Source: Gammaproteobacteria bacterium (GTDB taxonomy: Bacteria > Pseudomonadota > Gammaproteobacteria > JAJPIJ01). From it: a DNA stretch of 64,000 nucleotides. Numbering within the stretch: position 1 is the stretch's first letter; every line of letters begins with the position of its first letter. The stretch covers positions 1-64,000 of the forward strand of contig JAJVIQ010000012.1 of NCBI GenBank assembly GCA_022071965.1, in the 5' to 3' direction. Shown here piece by piece: positions 16,625-27,462 of the stretch. The notes under the pieces were generated by a model. The model did no database searches and was not told the origin of the DNA. It saw only the letters and a list, made by a program, of their open reading frames with translations. Position numbers and translations under genes: made by a program.

Positions 16625-19600
16625 CGATCGGGCCCGGCATCTCGAAGTGGTTCATCCAGCGTCCCGTGGCGACGGCCCTGCTTACCGCGGCGGTGGCGTT
16701 GCTGGGCGTGTCCGCCTTCCCCCTGCTGCCGATCGCGCCGTTGCCCGAGGCCGACTTTCCCACCATACAGATCAGCGCCCGTCTGCCTGGCGCCAGTCCC
16801 GAGACCATGGCCTCCTCCGTGGCGACACCGCTGGAGGTGGAGTTGAGCTCGATCCCCGGCGTCACGCAGATGAGCTCGACCAACGCGCTGGGCAGCACCT
16901 CCATCACCCTGCAGTTCGTGCTCACCAAGGACATCGACGCGGCGGCGCAGGAGGTGCAGGCCGCCATCAACACGGCGACCGCGCGCCTGCCGGCGGATCT
17001 CCCGAACCTGCCGACCTGGCGCAAGGTGAATCCGGCCGACAGTCCGATCCTGGTGCTCAGCGTGCAGTCCAGGCAGATGTCGATCACGGCGCTGAGCGAC
17101 GTCACCGAGACGCTGCTGGCGCGACAGATCAGCCAGCTCGATGGCGTCGCGGAGATCGGCATCACCGGCCAGCGCAAGCCGGCGCTGCGCGTGCAGGCCT
17201 CTCCGGAGCGGCTCGCCGCCTATGGCCTGACCCTGGGCGACATACGCAGTGCCGTGCAGAAGGCGAGCGTGAACCTGGCCAAGGGAGCGCTGTTCGGCGC
17301 GCAGCGCACCTCCACCATCGCCGCCAACGACCAGATCTTCTCTCCCGAGGAATACGACCGGCTGGTGATCGCCTGGAGGGCCGGCGCGCCGGTGCTGCTC
17401 AAGGACGTCGCCAAGGTGTCCTTCGGGTCCGAGAACGACTACCAGCAGGCCTGGCCCAACGGCGAGCCGGGCCTGAACCTCATCATTCGCCGCCAGCCCG
17501 GCGCCAACATCGTGGCGACCACCGATCGCATTCTCGAGGAGTTGCCGAGATTGCGCGAGATGCTGCCGGCTACGGTGAAGGTCGAGGTGCTCAACGACCG
17601 CACGCGCACCATCCGCGCCTCGCTGCACGAGGTGGAGGTCACGCTCGCCATCACCGTGATGCTGGTGGTGCTGGTGATGAGCCTGTTCCTGCGGCAGCTC
17701 TCGGCCACCCTCATCGTCACCGCGGTGCTCGCCGTGTCCGTGGTCGCGACCTTCGCGGCGATGTACGCCCTCGGATTCAGCCTGAACAACCTGACGCTGG
17801 TGGCGCTGGTCATCGCCGTCGGCTTCGTCGTCGACGACGCCATCGTCGTCATCGAGAACATCCACCGGCACCTCGAGGCCGGCGAGTCCATGTACGACGC
17901 GGCGCTGAAGGGGGCCTCGGAGATCGGGTTCACCGTGATCGCCATCAGCCTGTCGCTGGTCGCAGCCTTCATCCCGCTGCTGTTCATGGGTGGCGTGGTC
18001 GGGCGGCTCTTTCACGAGTTCGCGATCACCGTCACGGCGGCGATCCTCATCTCGGTGCTGGCCTGCCTGACCCTGGCGCCCGCGCTCGCCTCGCGCTTCA
18101 TGAAGGCGTTGCCGCATCGCGACGGCCGGCGGCGCGGCCTGGCCGGTGCGATGCTGAACGCCTACGACCGCACGTTGCGCTGGGGACTGCGCCACCGGAC
18201 ATTCACGCTGCTGGCGTTCGCGCTCACGGTCGTCATCGCGGTGGCCGGCTACGTCAGGATACCGAAGGGCTTCTTCCCCCTGCAGGACACCGCCTTCATA
18301 CTGTGCACCACGCAGGCGGCGCAGGACGTGTCCTACGAGGACATGGTCTCCAAGCACGAGGCGCTGGCGGAGATCATCGCGAAGGAACCGGGACTGGAGT
18401 CGTTCTCGCACTCGGTCGGCACCACCGGCGGCAGTCAGACGATCTCGAACGGCCGTTTCTGGCTGATCCTCAAGGACCGATCGGATCGCGACGTCTCGGT
18501 GTTCGAGTTCATCGAGCGGCTGCGTCCGAAGCTCGAACGGGTTCCAGGCATCGCGCTGTACTTCCGCGCCGGGCAGGACATCAACGTCGGCATCGGCTCC
18601 GGGCCGACCCGCACGCAGTACCAGTACAACCTGCGCGGCAGCGACAGCGCCCTGCTCGCCGAGTGGGCCGAACCGATCACGGACCGGCTGGCGCAGCTGC
18701 CGCAGCTGCGCGACGTCTCCAACGATCAGCAGCTCGGCGCCAGCGTGATGCGCCTGACCATCGATCGCACGGCGGCGGCCCGCTTCGGGCTGTCGGCGGC
18801 GGACATCGATCAGACGCTCTACGATGCATTCGGCCAGCGTCAGGTGAGCGAATACCAGACCGAGACCAACCAGTACAAGGTGATTCTCGAGATCGACGCG
18901 CGCCAGCGCGGCCGCGCCGAGAGCCTGCAGTATTTCCACCTGCGCTCGCCGCTCACCGGCGAGATGGTCCCGCTCACGGCCGTTGCGCGCATCGAGCCGC
19001 CCGGCAACGGCCCCCTGTCGATCAGCCACAACGGCATGTTCCCCTCGGTGACCATCTCCTTCAACCTCGCCCCGGGCGTGGCCCTGGGTGATGCCGTCAC
19101 GCTCATCGAGACGGAGCAGGCCGCGCTCGGCGTGCCGGCCGGCATCATCGGCGCCTTCCAGGGCACGGCGCAGGCCTTCCGGGAGTCGCTCGCCACGCAG
19201 CCGCTGCTCATACTCGCCGCGCTGCTCGCCGTCTACATCATCCTCGGCGTGCTCTACGAGAGCTTCGTGCACCCGCTGACCATCCTCTCGACGCTGCCGT
19301 CGGCCGGGATCGGCGCGCTGCTGTTCATCTGGCTGTGGGGGCTGGACTTCTCCATCATGGCGCTGATCGGCGTGGTGCTGCTGATCGGCATCGTCAAGAA
19401 GAACGGCATCCTGATGGTGGATTTCGCCATCGACGCGGAGCGGCGGCTGGGCCTGGCCCCCGAGGAGGCGATCCACCGCGCCTGCCTCACCCGCTTCCGG
19501 CCCATCATGATGACGACCATCGCGGCCATGCTCGGCGCGGTTCCCTTGATGATCGGCTTCGGCACCGGCTCGGAGTTGCGCCAGCCGCTGGGCATCGCGG

Positions 19601-19737
19601 TGTTCGGTGGCCTGCTGGTGAGCCAGGTGCTGACGCTTTATTCCACGCCGGTCATCTATCTCGCGCTCGCGAGATTATTCGGCCGCACGCGGGTGTCCGC
19701 GGGCGCTCCCGCCGCCGGCGCCGCGCACGCCCCCTGA
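16621..19737 (+). CDS. RND multidrug efflux permease (MdtB/MdtC/HAE1 type)
   Basis: A 1038-residue inner-membrane proton-driven pump, full length for the HAE1 family. TM1 follows SKWFIQRPVATALLTAAVALLG; the DD motif of TM4 is visible as GFVVDDAIVVIENI and the second repeat has GIVKKNGILMVDFAIDAE. The two large periplasmic porter loops lie at about residues 40-340 and 560-870. Very long frames on the opposite strand across this gene are GC-rich shadows. The ATGA overlap with the adaptor gene shows a two-gene operon. Its end is only 20 bases from the convergent ABC permease gene. Export substrate cannot be inferred from sequence. Confidence 0.93.
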   Translation: MTIGPGISKWFIQRPVATALLTAAVALLGVSAFPLLPIAPLPEADFPTIQISARLPGASPETMASSVATPLEVELSSIPGVTQMSSTNALGSTSITLQFVLTKDIDAAAQEVQAAINTATARLPADLPNLPTWRKVNPADSPILVLSVQSRQMSITALSDVTETLLARQISQLDGVAEIGITGQRKPALRVQASPERLAAYGLTLGDIRSAVQKASVNLAKGALFGAQRTSTIAANDQIFSPEEYDRLVIAWRAGAPVLLKDVAKVSFGSENDYQQAWPNGEPGLNLIIRRQPGANIVATTDRILEELPRLREMLPATVKVEVLNDRTRTIRASLHEVEVTLAITVMLVVLVMSLFLRQLSATLIVTAVLAVSVVATFAAMYALGFSLNNLTLVALVIAVGFVVDDAIVVIENIHRHLEAGESMYDAALKGASEIGFTVIAISLSLVAAFIPLLFMGGVVGRLFHEFAITVTAAILISVLACLTLAPALASRFMKALPHRDGRRRGLAGAMLNAYDRTLRWGLRHRTFTLLAFALTVVIAVAGYVRIPKGFFPLQDTAFILCTTQAAQDVSYEDMVSKHEALAEIIAKEPGLESFSHSVGTTGGSQTISNGRFWLILKDRSDRDVSVFEFIERLRPKLERVPGIALYFRAGQDINVGIGSGPTRTQYQYNLRGSDSALLAEWAEPITDRLAQLPQLRDVSNDQQLGASVMRLTIDRTAAARFGLSAADIDQTLYDAFGQRQVSEYQTETNQYKVILEIDARQRGRAESLQYFHLRSPLTGEMVPLTAVARIEPPGNGPLSISHNGMFPSVTISFNLAPGVALGDAVTLIETEQAALGVPAGIIGAFQGTAQAFRESLATQPLLILAALLAVYIILGVLYESFVHPLTILSTLPSAGIGALLFIWLWGLDFSIMALIGVVLLIGIVKKNGILMVDFAIDAERRLGLAPEEAIHRACLTRFRPIMMTTIAAMLGAVPLMIGFGTGSELRQPLGIAVFGGLLVSQVLTLYSTPVIYLALARLFGRTRVSAGAPAAGAAHAP

Positions 19738-19757
19738 CCCGCGCGCCGCGGCGCCGG

Positions 19758-20876
19758 CTAGCCCTGCGCCACGGTCACGGTCCTGCGGAAGCGCAACAAG
19801 GCTCCGGCGAAGAACACCGCGCCGAGACCGGCCGTGACCGCGAACTGCGGCCACACGATGGACAGATCCGCGCCGCGGTAAAGGATGGCCTGAGACAGGC
19901 TCACGAAATGTGTGGACGGCGATAACTGCATGACCGCCCGCACCGCCGGAGGCATGCTCTCGAACGGCGTGGTGCTGCCGGAAAGCAGGTTCATGATGAT
20001 GAATACCGGGAAGGCGAGCAGCGCGAACTGGGGCATCGATCGCACGAGCGTCGCCAGGAAGATGCCGAGCGAGGTGACGGCGAAGAGGTAGATCACGACG
20101 CCGGCCGCGAACAGCGCGACGGAGCCGGCGATCGGCACATCGAGCACGCCCTCGATGACCAGGCGCAGACACAGCAGCGCCGCGACGACAATGACGAGGC
20201 CGTTGGCCCAGATCTTCGCCAGCATGATCTCGATGGGCCGCAGCGGCATCACGAGCAGATGCTCGATGGTGCCGTGCTCGCGCTCGCGGATGAGCGCGGC
20301 TCCGGTCAGGAAAATGGCGAGCAGCGTGATATTGTTGTTGAGCTGCATCACCGCCATGAACCAGCTGGACTCGAGATTGGGGTTGAACTTGGCGCGCACG
20401 ACCAGATTCACCGGCGTCGTGGCAGCCGGCCCGGAGCGCTGGGCGAACGCGGCCAGTTCGCGCGCTATCACGCTGCTGATATAGGTCGCGCCGCTGCCGG
20501 CCTGGCTCATCGCGGTCGCATCGACGTTCACCTGCACGGACGGCCGCCGCTCCCGCATTATGTCGGCCTCGAAGCGTGGAGGAATATCGATCACGAACGT
20601 ATAGCGCGCGGCATCCATGGCGGCGTCCACGTCCTGGACGCGAAGCGAGGCGGGCGGGAAGAAGAACGGTTCCAGCAGGGCGTCGTGGATGCGGCGCGAC
20701 AGCGGCGATTCATCCTCGTCGACGACGGCGACCGAGGCGTTGGCCAGCTCCATCCGCGCGCCGCGCGACGGCGCGTACACGGCATAGGTGAACGAATAGA
20801 AGATCAGGAACACGAGCACGAAGTCGTAGCGCAGGCTCACGAGCTCCTTCAGGCCGAGCCGGAAGACGTTGTGCAC
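19758..20876 (-). CDS. ABC-2 type transporter permease (YhhJ-like)
   Basis: A 372-residue permease with an N-terminal transmembrane helix (FVLVFLIFYSFTYAV), a large periplasmic region (about residues 45-170), and five further helices in the C-terminal half, the ABC2_membrane_3 plan. GTG 20876 is the start and lies three bases after the stop of the upstream ABC protein, so it is the last gene of a three-gene operon equivalent to E. coli yhiI-rbbA-yhhJ. E. coli YhhJ is of nearly the same length. With the preceding fused ATPase-permease and HlyD-type adaptor it should form an export complex; the substrate is not known. Confidence 0.88.
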   Translation of the reverse strand: MHNVFRLGLKELVSLRYDFVLVFLIFYSFTYAVYAPSRGARMELANASVAVVDEDESPLSRRIHDALLEPFFFPPASLRVQDVDAAMDAARYTFVIDIPPRFEADIMRERRPSVQVNVDATAMSQAGSGATYISSVIARELAAFAQRSGPAATTPVNLVVRAKFNPNLESSWFMAVMQLNNNITLLAIFLTGAALIREREHGTIEHLLVMPLRPIEIMLAKIWANGLVIVVAALLCLRLVIEGVLDVPIAGSVALFAAGVVIYLFAVTSLGIFLATLVRSMPQFALLAFPVFIIMNLLSGSTTPFESMPPAVRAVMQLSPSTHFVSLSQAILYRGADLSIVWPQFAVTAGLGAVFFAGALLRFRRTVTVAQG

Positions 20877-20879
20877 GGT

Positions 20880-23615
20880 TCAGCTCTCCTGTGTGCGCAA
20901 CAGCATGCGTCCGAGCAGCAGATAGACGACCGCGAACAGCGCCAGCGCGAGGAAGTTGTGCATCAGATCGTGTATTCCGAGCGCCTTCGTGAAGGCGCCA
21001 AGACTGATCTTCTGAAAGTAGGTGCTGGGGAACAGGTAGCCCATCACCCTCGCACCGCCGGACAGCGAAGATACCGGGTTGAAGAAACCCGAGAACTGCA
21101 CGACGGGCAGCATCGTCAGGATGCCAGCGGCGAAGATGCCTGCGACCTGCGTCTGCACGAAAGACGAGACGAGCAGTCCGAAACCCGTGCTGGCGAATAC
21201 GTAGAGCGCCGCACCGATGGAAAGCGCCGCGAGGCTGCCCTTGACCGGAACCTCGAACACGAGCACCGCCAGCAGGACCAGGGTGACGTAGTTCAGGAAC
21301 GCGATCCCTGCGTAGGGCAGCTGCTTGCCCAGCAGGAACTCCGTGCCGGTCACCGGCGTCGCGTAGAGATTGGTGATGGACCCCATCTCCTTTTCCCGCG
21401 CCACACCCACTGCGGTCATCATCGCCGGTATGAAGATGAGCAGCAGCATGGTCACGCCCGGCACCATGGCGTACACGCTCTTGAACGCCTGGTTGTAGCG
21501 GTAGCGGACCTCGATGTCCGCGACCGGCGGGGAGTGGCCCCGCGGACTCAGGCGGCGCAGCCCGTCGAGATACCGCAGATGGACGCCCTCGACATAGCCA
21601 CGGCTCGTCTCGGCGCGCAGCGGCGACGCGCCGTCGATCCACACGCCGACCTCCGTCGGGCGGCCCCGTTTGAGGTCGCGTCCGAATCGAGGCGGGATCT
21701 CGATCGCGAGCTTCAGCTTTCCGCTGCGGAGTCGCCTCTCCAGCTCCGCGTGATCGGACAGCGGCGGGCGCTCGCTGAAATAGCGCGACCCGGAGAAATT
21801 TTCGAGATAGGCGCGGCTCTGCGGGCTGCGATCCCGATCCAGCACCGCATACGTCAGATTCTCGACGTCGAAGGATATCCCGTAGCCGAACGTGAGCATC
21901 AGGATGATCGGGCCAAGCAGCGCGAACGCGAGTCGAACCGGGTCCCGCCGGATCTCCACGGCCTCGCGGCGCGCGTAGGCCCACAACCGGCCCGGGCTGA
22001 ATGCCGGCCGTCGAGTCGCGGGCGCGGCGGCTGCTCGCGCATCGTCGATCCCCGGCGCCGGCCGGGATGCCTGCGCGTCCACACCCTCGGTGACGCCTTC
22101 GAGGTAGCCGATGAACGCTTCCTCCAGCGAACCTGCGTCGCGTGCGCGGACGAGCTCCGCCGGGGTACCTTGCGCCAGGACCCGGCCGGCATGCATCAGC
22201 GAGATGCGGTCGCAGCGCTCTGCCTCGTTCATGAAATGCGTGGAGATGAAGATGGTGACGCCGTCGTTGCGCGCCAGGTCGATCAGCAACTGCCAGAAAG
22301 CGTCGCGCGCGACCGGATCGACCCCGGAGGTGGGCTCGTCCAGGATCAGCATCTCCGGACCGTGTATGACCGCCACGGCCAGGGAAAGGCGCTGCCGGAT
22401 GCCGAGTGGCAGGCTCTCGGCGCGCTGGTCGACGAATTCGGGCAGACCGAAGCGCTCCACCATCTCGGCGACGCGTCCTGCAATCCGCGACGGCGGCAGG
22501 TGAAACAGGCGCGCGTGCAGATCGAGATTCTGGCGCACGGTCAGCTCGGTATAGAGCGAGAAGGACTGCGACATGTAGCCCACCCGCCGCCGGGTGCCCA
22601 TATCGCGTGTGTCGACGGCATGCCCGAACAGCAGCGCCTCCCCGTCCGTGGCGGGCAACAGGCCGGTGAGCATCTTCATCGTGGTGGTCTTTCCGCAACC
22701 GTTGGAGCCGAGGAAACCGAAGATCTCCCCGCGCTCGATGCGGAAACTGACGTTGCTGACGGCGGTAAAATCGCCGAAGCGCCGCGTCAGCCCGCGAGCC
22801 TCTATCGCCACCTCGTGGTCCTGCCCGGCACGCGGCGAGATCCGCAGCCCGCGATGTCCACGCCGCCTGTTCTCCGGGAGCAGCGCCACGAACGCCGCCT
22901 CGAGATTGCCCGTACCGGTCCGGGACTTCAGCGCCTCGGGGCTGCCGGTGGCGAGCACGCGGCCGTCATCCATCGCCACCAGCCAGTCAAAATCCGCAGC
23001 CTCTTCCATGTATGCCGTCGCGACGAGCACGCTCATCTGCGGACGGTCCGCGCGGATCCGGCGCAGCAATTCCCAGAACTGGCGCCTCGACAGGGGATCC
23101 ACACCCGTGGTCGGCTCGTCCAGTATCAGCAGATCCGGGTCGTGCACCAGCGCGCAGCACAGGCCGAGCTTCTGTTTCATTCCCCCGGACAGCTTCATGG
23201 CGGCGCGGTCCGCGAACGGCGCCAGTCCGGTCGCGGCGAGCAGCCCGGCCATGCGCCGCGCGCGCTCGGCGGCGGCGTGGCCGAACAGCCGGCCGAAAAA
23301 ATCGACATTCTCGAAGACGGACAGGGTCGGATAGAGATTCCTGCCCAGGCCCTGCGGCATGTAGGCGACGCGCGGACAGACCGACTCCCGCTGGCGGACC
23401 TGGGAGATGTCGGCGCCCAGCACCACGATTCGACCCTGCTGGATGCGGCGCGCACCGGCGATCAGCGCGAGCACGCTGGACTTGCCGACTCCATCCGGAC
23501 CGATGAATCCGACCATTGCCCCGGCCGGGATATCCAGGTCCATGTCCTCCACCGCCACCACGCGCTGGTAGCGGTGCGTGATGCCGCGCAACTGCGCCAC
23601 GGGCGTTGCGGTCAT
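20880..23615 (-). CDS. rbbA: Fused ABC transporter, two ATPase domains plus ABC-2 permease (RbbA/YhiH-like)
   Basis: A 911-residue protein, the exact length of E. coli RbbA. Two ABC ATPase domains come first: Walker [10 protein letters not shown] near residue 40 with signature LSGGMKQK, and Walker [10 protein letters not shown] near residue 300 with the degenerate signature [11 protein letters not shown]. The C-terminal third is an ABC-2 permease with six helices and a periplasmic loop. In E. coli RbbA was described as a ribosome-associated ATPase, but its genomic setting with an HlyD protein and YhhJ also supports an exporter. Start ATG 23615 overlaps the stop of the upstream adaptor gene in an ATGA arrangement; the frame is open to 23666 but that start would overlap the adaptor further. 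Confidence 0.88.
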   Translation of the reverse strand: MTATPVAQLRGITHRYQRVVAVEDMDLDIPAGAMVGFIGPDGVGKSSVLALIAGARRIQQGRIVVLGADISQVRQRESVCPRVAYMPQGLGRNLYPTLSVFENVDFFGRLFGHAAAERARRMAGLLAATGLAPFADRAAMKLSGGMKQKLGLCCALVHDPDLLILDEPTTGVDPLSRRQFWELLRRIRADRPQMSVLVATAYMEEAADFDWLVAMDDGRVLATGSPEALKSRTGTGNLEAAFVALLPENRRRGHRGLRISPRAGQDHEVAIEARGLTRRFGDFTAVSNVSFRIERGEIFGFLGSNGCGKTTTMKMLTGLLPATDGEALLFGHAVDTRDMGTRRRVGYMSQSFSLYTELTVRQNLDLHARLFHLPPSRIAGRVAEMVERFGLPEFVDQRAESLPLGIRQRLSLAVAVIHGPEMLILDEPTSGVDPVARDAFWQLLIDLARNDGVTIFISTHFMNEAERCDRISLMHAGRVLAQGTPAELVRARDAGSLEEAFIGYLEGVTEGVDAQASRPAPGIDDARAAAAPATRRPAFSPGRLWAYARREAVEIRRDPVRLAFALLGPIILMLTFGYGISFDVENLTYAVLDRDRSPQSRAYLENFSGSRYFSERPPLSDHAELERRLRSGKLKLAIEIPPRFGRDLKRGRPTEVGVWIDGASPLRAETSRGYVEGVHLRYLDGLRRLSPRGHSPPVADIEVRYRYNQAFKSVYAMVPGVTMLLLIFIPAMMTAVGVAREKEMGSITNLYATPVTGTEFLLGKQLPYAGIAFLNYVTLVLLAVLVFEVPVKGSLAALSIGAALYVFASTGFGLLVSSFVQTQVAGIFAAGILTMLPVVQFSGFFNPVSSLSGGARVMGYLFPSTYFQKISLGAFTKALGIHDLMHNFLALALFAVVYLLLGRMLLRTQES

Positions 23616-24616
23616 TGCGGCGGCGGCGCCTGCGGTGGGAGCCGCACTTGCAGGTTCGCCGGCCATGCGCGTTCCGCGGCGAGTCTCACGTACGCGACAC
23701 CGGGAAGACCCGTCTTCACGATCGGCTCGTACTGTCGAAGCAATTCCGGGGCTATCCGCACGCGCACCTGGAACGCGAGCTTCTGCCGCTCCGTGGCGGT
23801 CTCCACCGCCTTCGGCGTGAATTGCGCCTCCGCATCCACGAAATAGACCACCGCCGGGATCACGAGATTCGGGGCGGCATCGAATACGATACGCGCCTCG
23901 CCCCCGATCGCCACCCTTCCCGCCTCGGCCTCCGGGAGGAAGAGCGTCATGTAGACGTCGGTGAGATCCAGCATGGTCAGCACGCGCCCTCCCGCCTCGA
24001 GCACCTCGCCCGGCTCCGCGAGCCGATACTGCACGCGGCCACGTCGCGGCGCCTTCAGGATGCTGTCATCGATCTCCACCTGCAGGCGCTCGGTCTCGGC
24101 GATGGCCGCGTCGATGGCCGCCTGCGCCTCGACCGCCGCCGACCGCGCCGCGACGAGGACGGCCTCGCTCGTCTGCACCCGGGTGCGGGCGATGTCGAGC
24201 TGCTGATCGCTGATGACCTTCCTGGCGGCGAGGTCCTGCGCGCGTTTGTACTCGATCTTCGCGAATGCCAGCTCGCTCTGCCTCTGCACCACCACGGCGG
24301 CGGCGCTGCCCTTCGCGTCGCGGGCCTGCTGGACCTTCGCCTGCGCCTGCCGCGACTGCGCCTCGAGCGTCCGTGTATCCATGCGCGCGACGACCTGCCC
24401 CGCCTCCACCGTGTCGCCCTCCCTGACCAGCACGTCCTGGAGTCGGCCGGCCAGCTTGGTCGCGATGTCGATGTCGGTCGCCTCCAGGCGTCCGTTGCCG
24501 GCGGTGAAGCCGTCCGGCAGCGGCGGCGGCTGCGTGCGCTGCCACGCCCGGAAGCCGAAGTAGCTCGCAGCGCCCAGCACGCCGAGAATCACGGTCCATC
24601 GAATTACTCGCAGCAT
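23612..24616 (-). CDS. HlyD-family secretion/adaptor protein (YhiI-like)
   Basis: A 334-residue periplasmic adaptor anchored by one N-terminal helix ([16 protein letters not shown]). The split lipoyl motif ([28 protein letters not shown]) is at about residues 48-75, followed by a coiled-coil hairpin rich in Gln, Ala and Arg and a second lipoyl half near residue 195. It is the first gene of the yhiI-rbbA-yhhJ type operon, with stop and next start overlapping at 23612-23615. It should connect the ABC exporter to an outer-membrane factor encoded elsewhere. Confidence 0.9.
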   Translation of the reverse strand: MLRVIRWTVILGVLGAASYFGFRAWQRTQPPPLPDGFTAGNGRLEATDIDIATKLAGRLQDVLVREGDTVEAGQVVARMDTRTLEAQSRQAQAKVQQARDAKGSAAAVVVQRQSELAFAKIEYKRAQDLAARKVISDQQLDIARTRVQTSEAVLVAARSAAVEAQAAIDAAIAETERLQVEIDDSILKAPRRGRVQYRLAEPGEVLEAGGRVLTMLDLTDVYMTLFLPEAEAGRVAIGGEARIVFDAAPNLVIPAVVYFVDAEAQFTPKAVETATERQKLAFQVRVRIAPELLRQYEPIVKTGLPGVAYVRLAAERAWPANLQVRLPPQAPPPQ

Positions 24617-24771
24617 GCCCGCTCCCGAGCTGTCGGATCAGGAATCATCTGGCCAATATCGCCTGGTAGGCAGGCAGACTATTACGAAGATCCGCACCCC
24701 GCCATGACACCCGTCAACCGTCGCGGGCGGCGGGCGGCCGTGCAACCATGCGTGCGAACGCCGGCGTGGCG

Positions 24772-25854
24772 TCAGAGGTTCGCCAGGAGGGCCTCGCCGG
24801 CGACGGCGCGACGCCACCCCGCGAGGGCCGGCACGCCGGCCGCATCGCCCTCGCGCGCGATCGCCTCGAGATCCGCGCGCGGCGCGATCAGTGTCATGGG
24901 CAGACCGACGGCGGCGGCGCAGTCGCGCAGCACCGCCTGCAGGCGCTGCAGCCGCGCCTTGACCTCCGGCAGCTCGCGCAAGTCCCTCACCAGGGCCGGG
25001 GCGTCCGCCGCCAGATCCTCCTGCACGCAGGCGAGCAGCGCAGCGGCATCGCGGGCCAGCTGTTCCGGCGAAAGCACCTCGAGCGCAGCGAGATCCGCCT
25101 TCGTCCGCGGGCCGCGAGTCGCCAGAGCGTACACGGCCTCGTCCGAGAGCACCCACTTGCGCGGACGGTCGCGCCTCGCGGCCTCGGTCTCGCGCCACGC
25201 CGCCAGGCGCGCGGCAATGTGCTGTGCCCGCGCCTCCAGCCGCGCCAGCGACTTCAGGCGCCGCCACTCCCCTTCCGGATGCGGACGATAGCGCGCGGGT
25301 TCGACCATCCGCGCGCAGTCCTCCTGCAGCCAGGCGAGGCGGCCGCTCTCGCGCAGGCGACCCTCCAGCACCGGGTACATCCGCGCCAGGTGCTCCACGT
25401 CCGCCTGCGCGTACGCGAGCTCCGCCGCGCGCAGGGGACGGCGCAGCCAGGGCGTGCGGGTCAGGCTCTTGTCGACCGTCACGCCCAGCAACGCCGCCGC
25501 CAGCGCGGCGTAGGAGGGCTGATCGGCGATGCCGAGCAGCGTCGCCGCCAGCTGCGTATCGAACAGCGGCTTCGGACAGATGCCCCACCGATGCGCGATG
25601 ATCTCGAGATCCTGGTCGGGCGAATGCAGCACCTTGAGTACGTGAGGCGCGTCGAATACCTCGCGCAGCGGCTCCAGGCCGGTCACGGCGAGCGGATCGA
25701 TGCAGTCCGCGGTTCTCCCATCGCAGATCTGCATCAGCGCGAGCTTCGCGTAATAGGTGTCCTCGCGGACGAACTCGGTGTCCAGTGCCAGCCACGGGCA
25801 TCCCCGCCAGCCCGCGGCCCGACGCCGCAGCGCGTCATCGGTGGTGATCAGCAT
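24772..25854 (-). CDS. rnd: Ribonuclease D
   Basis: A 360-residue 3'-5' exoribonuclease that trims tRNA precursors. The DEDDy catalytic residues are visible: LALDTEFVRE (Exo I, Asp and Glu), the Exo II region around HSPDQDLEI, and Exo III in YAQADVEHL (Tyr and Asp). The C-terminal HRDC domains follow, the second ending near residue 345. Start ATG 25854 gives MLITTDDALRR, a typical N-terminus. It lies alone, 155 bases upstream of the adaptor gene on the same strand; operon membership is not evident. Confidence 0.95.
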   Translation of the reverse strand: MLITTDDALRRRAAGWRGCPWLALDTEFVREDTYYAKLALMQICDGRTADCIDPLAVTGLEPLREVFDAPHVLKVLHSPDQDLEIIAHRWGICPKPLFDTQLAATLLGIADQPSYAALAAALLGVTVDKSLTRTPWLRRPLRAAELAYAQADVEHLARMYPVLEGRLRESGRLAWLQEDCARMVEPARYRPHPEGEWRRLKSLARLEARAQHIAARLAAWRETEAARRDRPRKWVLSDEAVYALATRGPRTKADLAALEVLSPEQLARDAAALLACVQEDLAADAPALVRDLRELPEVKARLQRLQAVLRDCAAAVGLPMTLIAPRADLEAIAREGDAAGVPALAGWRRAVAGEALLANL

Positions 25855-26003
25855 GAGTCGGGTTCAGAGGTCGATGATCCCGGAGCCCGGGACCGGCCGG
25901 AGGCCCCTCGGCGACGCCGCCGAAGGTCGCGTCTCACGGTAATTCTATCAGGTCGGATCGGCATGCCCGAACCCGACCTCTGCCGCCGCGGCCGCAGACG
26001 CGT

Positions 26004-26843
26004 TCAGGCCGAGGCCGCCAACAGCCAGCCGCCCCAGGCGATGAATCCCGCGCCGCTCAGCCTGCCAAGGACGTGACCCGCCGGCATGAGCTTCTCGAGC
26101 AGCACCAGCAGGGAGAGTCCGACGATCCAGTACACGTTCATCACGCCGCCATAGAAAAGCACGCACATCGCCATCCAGCAGCAACCGACGCAATACGCGC
26201 CATGCGTGAGGCCCATGCGCAATGCGCCGCCGTATCCCGGGCGCCAGTGGCGCGCGACGAAATCGAGGGGACCGCGGCAGTGCCGCAGGCAGGCGTGCTT
26301 CCACGGCGTCATCTGATAGAGACCGGCGGCCAGGAGCAAGGCCCCGCCCAGCCACGGATACGCGGCGGCCATCCCCATGGTGAGCCACCCCGTCTTCTGC
26401 AGCCACCAATGCAGCAGTGCTGCCGCGAGGCTGTACCCGCCCCAGGTCAGCAGGTAGCCCACGGCGAATACGGCGGTCGGCACGTACGAGGCGCCCCGCT
26501 CGCGACTGCGGCGGTTCACGAGCGCGAACAGCAGGATGATCGGCGCCGCCCCCGGCAACATCATGGCCGTCATCATGATCCACCACATCACGAAGACGAC
26601 GAGGGCGTAGCCGGGCGTCCACGCCGTCGGCATGACCATGTCGATGTCCATGCCCTGCATGTCCATCTCCATGCCGGGGCCGCCGAGCAGGGAGGCCCAG
26701 GCGAGCCCGGTGACCAGGGCGATGGCCGCGACGACCGCGGCCCGGTCGCGCCGCGCCGTCGCCTCGACGAATGCGCTGACCGGGCCCGGCGCCGGACTCG
26801 CGCTGCCGCCGCCGTCCGCCGCGCCGTTAGTCCACCGGCCCAT
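26004..26843 (-). CDS. DUF2182 integral membrane protein
   Basis: A 279-residue membrane protein with about six hydrophobic segments. Features include a Met/Asp-rich periplasmic stretch (MEMDMQGMDIDMVMP, about residues 58-72), the motif VMWWIMMTAMMLPGAAP, the CLRHCR loop and the HGAYCVGCCWMAMC motif, all typical of DUF2182. These Met, His and Cys clusters suggest metal handling, probably copper or another soft metal, but this is inference. Its ATG overlaps the end of the upstream DUF1326 gene by 17 bases, so the two are translated together; the same pairing occurs in other bacteria. Confidence 0.85.
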   Translation of the reverse strand: MGRWTNGAADGGGSASPAPGPVSAFVEATARRDRAAVVAAIALVTGLAWASLLGGPGMEMDMQGMDIDMVMPTAWTPGYALVVFVMWWIMMTAMMLPGAAPIILLFALVNRRSRERGASYVPTAVFAVGYLLTWGGYSLAAALLHWWLQKTGWLTMGMAAAYPWLGGALLLAAGLYQMTPWKHACLRHCRGPLDFVARHWRPGYGGALRMGLTHGAYCVGCCWMAMCVLFYGGVMNVYWIVGLSLLVLLEKLMPAGHVLGRLSGAGFIAWGGWLLAASA

Positions 26844-27462
26844 CGGGCGTCATGTGTATCGTGCAGATGTGACCGTGCCCCTCCACCCAGTCCAGCGGTA
26901 TCGCCCCCCAACCCTTGGTACGGCTGCTGACGAACTCCGCCTCGCGGTATTCGAAACCCGCCGGCAGCACCACCCGCGCGCGGTGCGATTCTCCGGTCAC
27001 GGGGTTGGTGATCGGCGCGGCGTGGGCGTCGATGTAGCCGGGAACGGAGAAGTGCCCGGTCCAGTTGTCATAGTCCACCTCGAAGCCGATCGGGGCGGAG
27101 ACCGGGTCGTAGAGCTTCGTGAGCGTCGCGGCGAGAACGCCGAATACGGTAGCCCCCGGTCTCGAGGTCTCTCCGGAGAGTATCCGGAGGATCGCCCGCC
27201 GTTGCGCCTCGTCGGCACGCTCGTCGATGACGAGCAGCGCCTCGCCGTTGCCCTCGTGTATGGCCCTGGGCCAGGCGAACATGCCGGCCCAGCGTACGCC
27301 GTCGAGACGTATGCCCTCGAAATGACCCTCGTCGATGCGCATGGCCACGCCCGCGCGGCAATCTCCGTGCGAGGGCGGGGCGTTGAACTGACAGGGGCAG
27401 CCCCAGTTGCAGTTGCACGTGGAGATCTCGGGTCCACGGATGCGCCATTCGTTGTCAGTCAT
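26827..27462 (-). CDS. DUF1326 domain protein
   Basis: A 211-residue soluble protein. The N-terminal cysteine-rich motif CNCNWGCPCQ (about residues 16-25) defines DUF1326 and could bind a metal ion or cluster. The rest is an alpha/beta domain with no signal peptide or membrane segment. GGAGGAGG stands a few bases before ATG 27462. It is the first gene of an overlapping pair with the DUF2182 membrane protein. The family's biochemical role is not settled; partnership with DUF2182 suggests delivery of a metal or small ligand to or from that membrane protein. Confidence 0.85.
   Translation of the reverse strand: MTDNEWRIRGPEISTCNCNWGCPCQFNAPPSHGDCRAGVAMRIDEGHFEGIRLDGVRWAGMFAWPRAIHEGNGEALLVIDERADEAQRRAILRILSGETSRPGATVFGVLAATLTKLYDPVSAPIGFEVDYDNWTGHFSVPGYIDAHAAPITNPVTGESHRARVVLPAGFEYREAEFVSSRTKGWGAIPLDWVEGHGHICTIHMTPDGPVD

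Noticed and set aside
16540-19476. Open frame of 978 codons on the minus strand opposite the RND permease gene
   Set aside because: It is antisense to a full-length, motif-complete RND pump and has the His/Arg/Gly-rich composition of a GC-driven shadow frame.
20259-23846. Open frame of 1195 codons on the plus strand opposite the RbbA-like gene
   Set aside because: Same reason: antisense to two clear ABC ATPase domains, no ribosome binding site, shadow composition.
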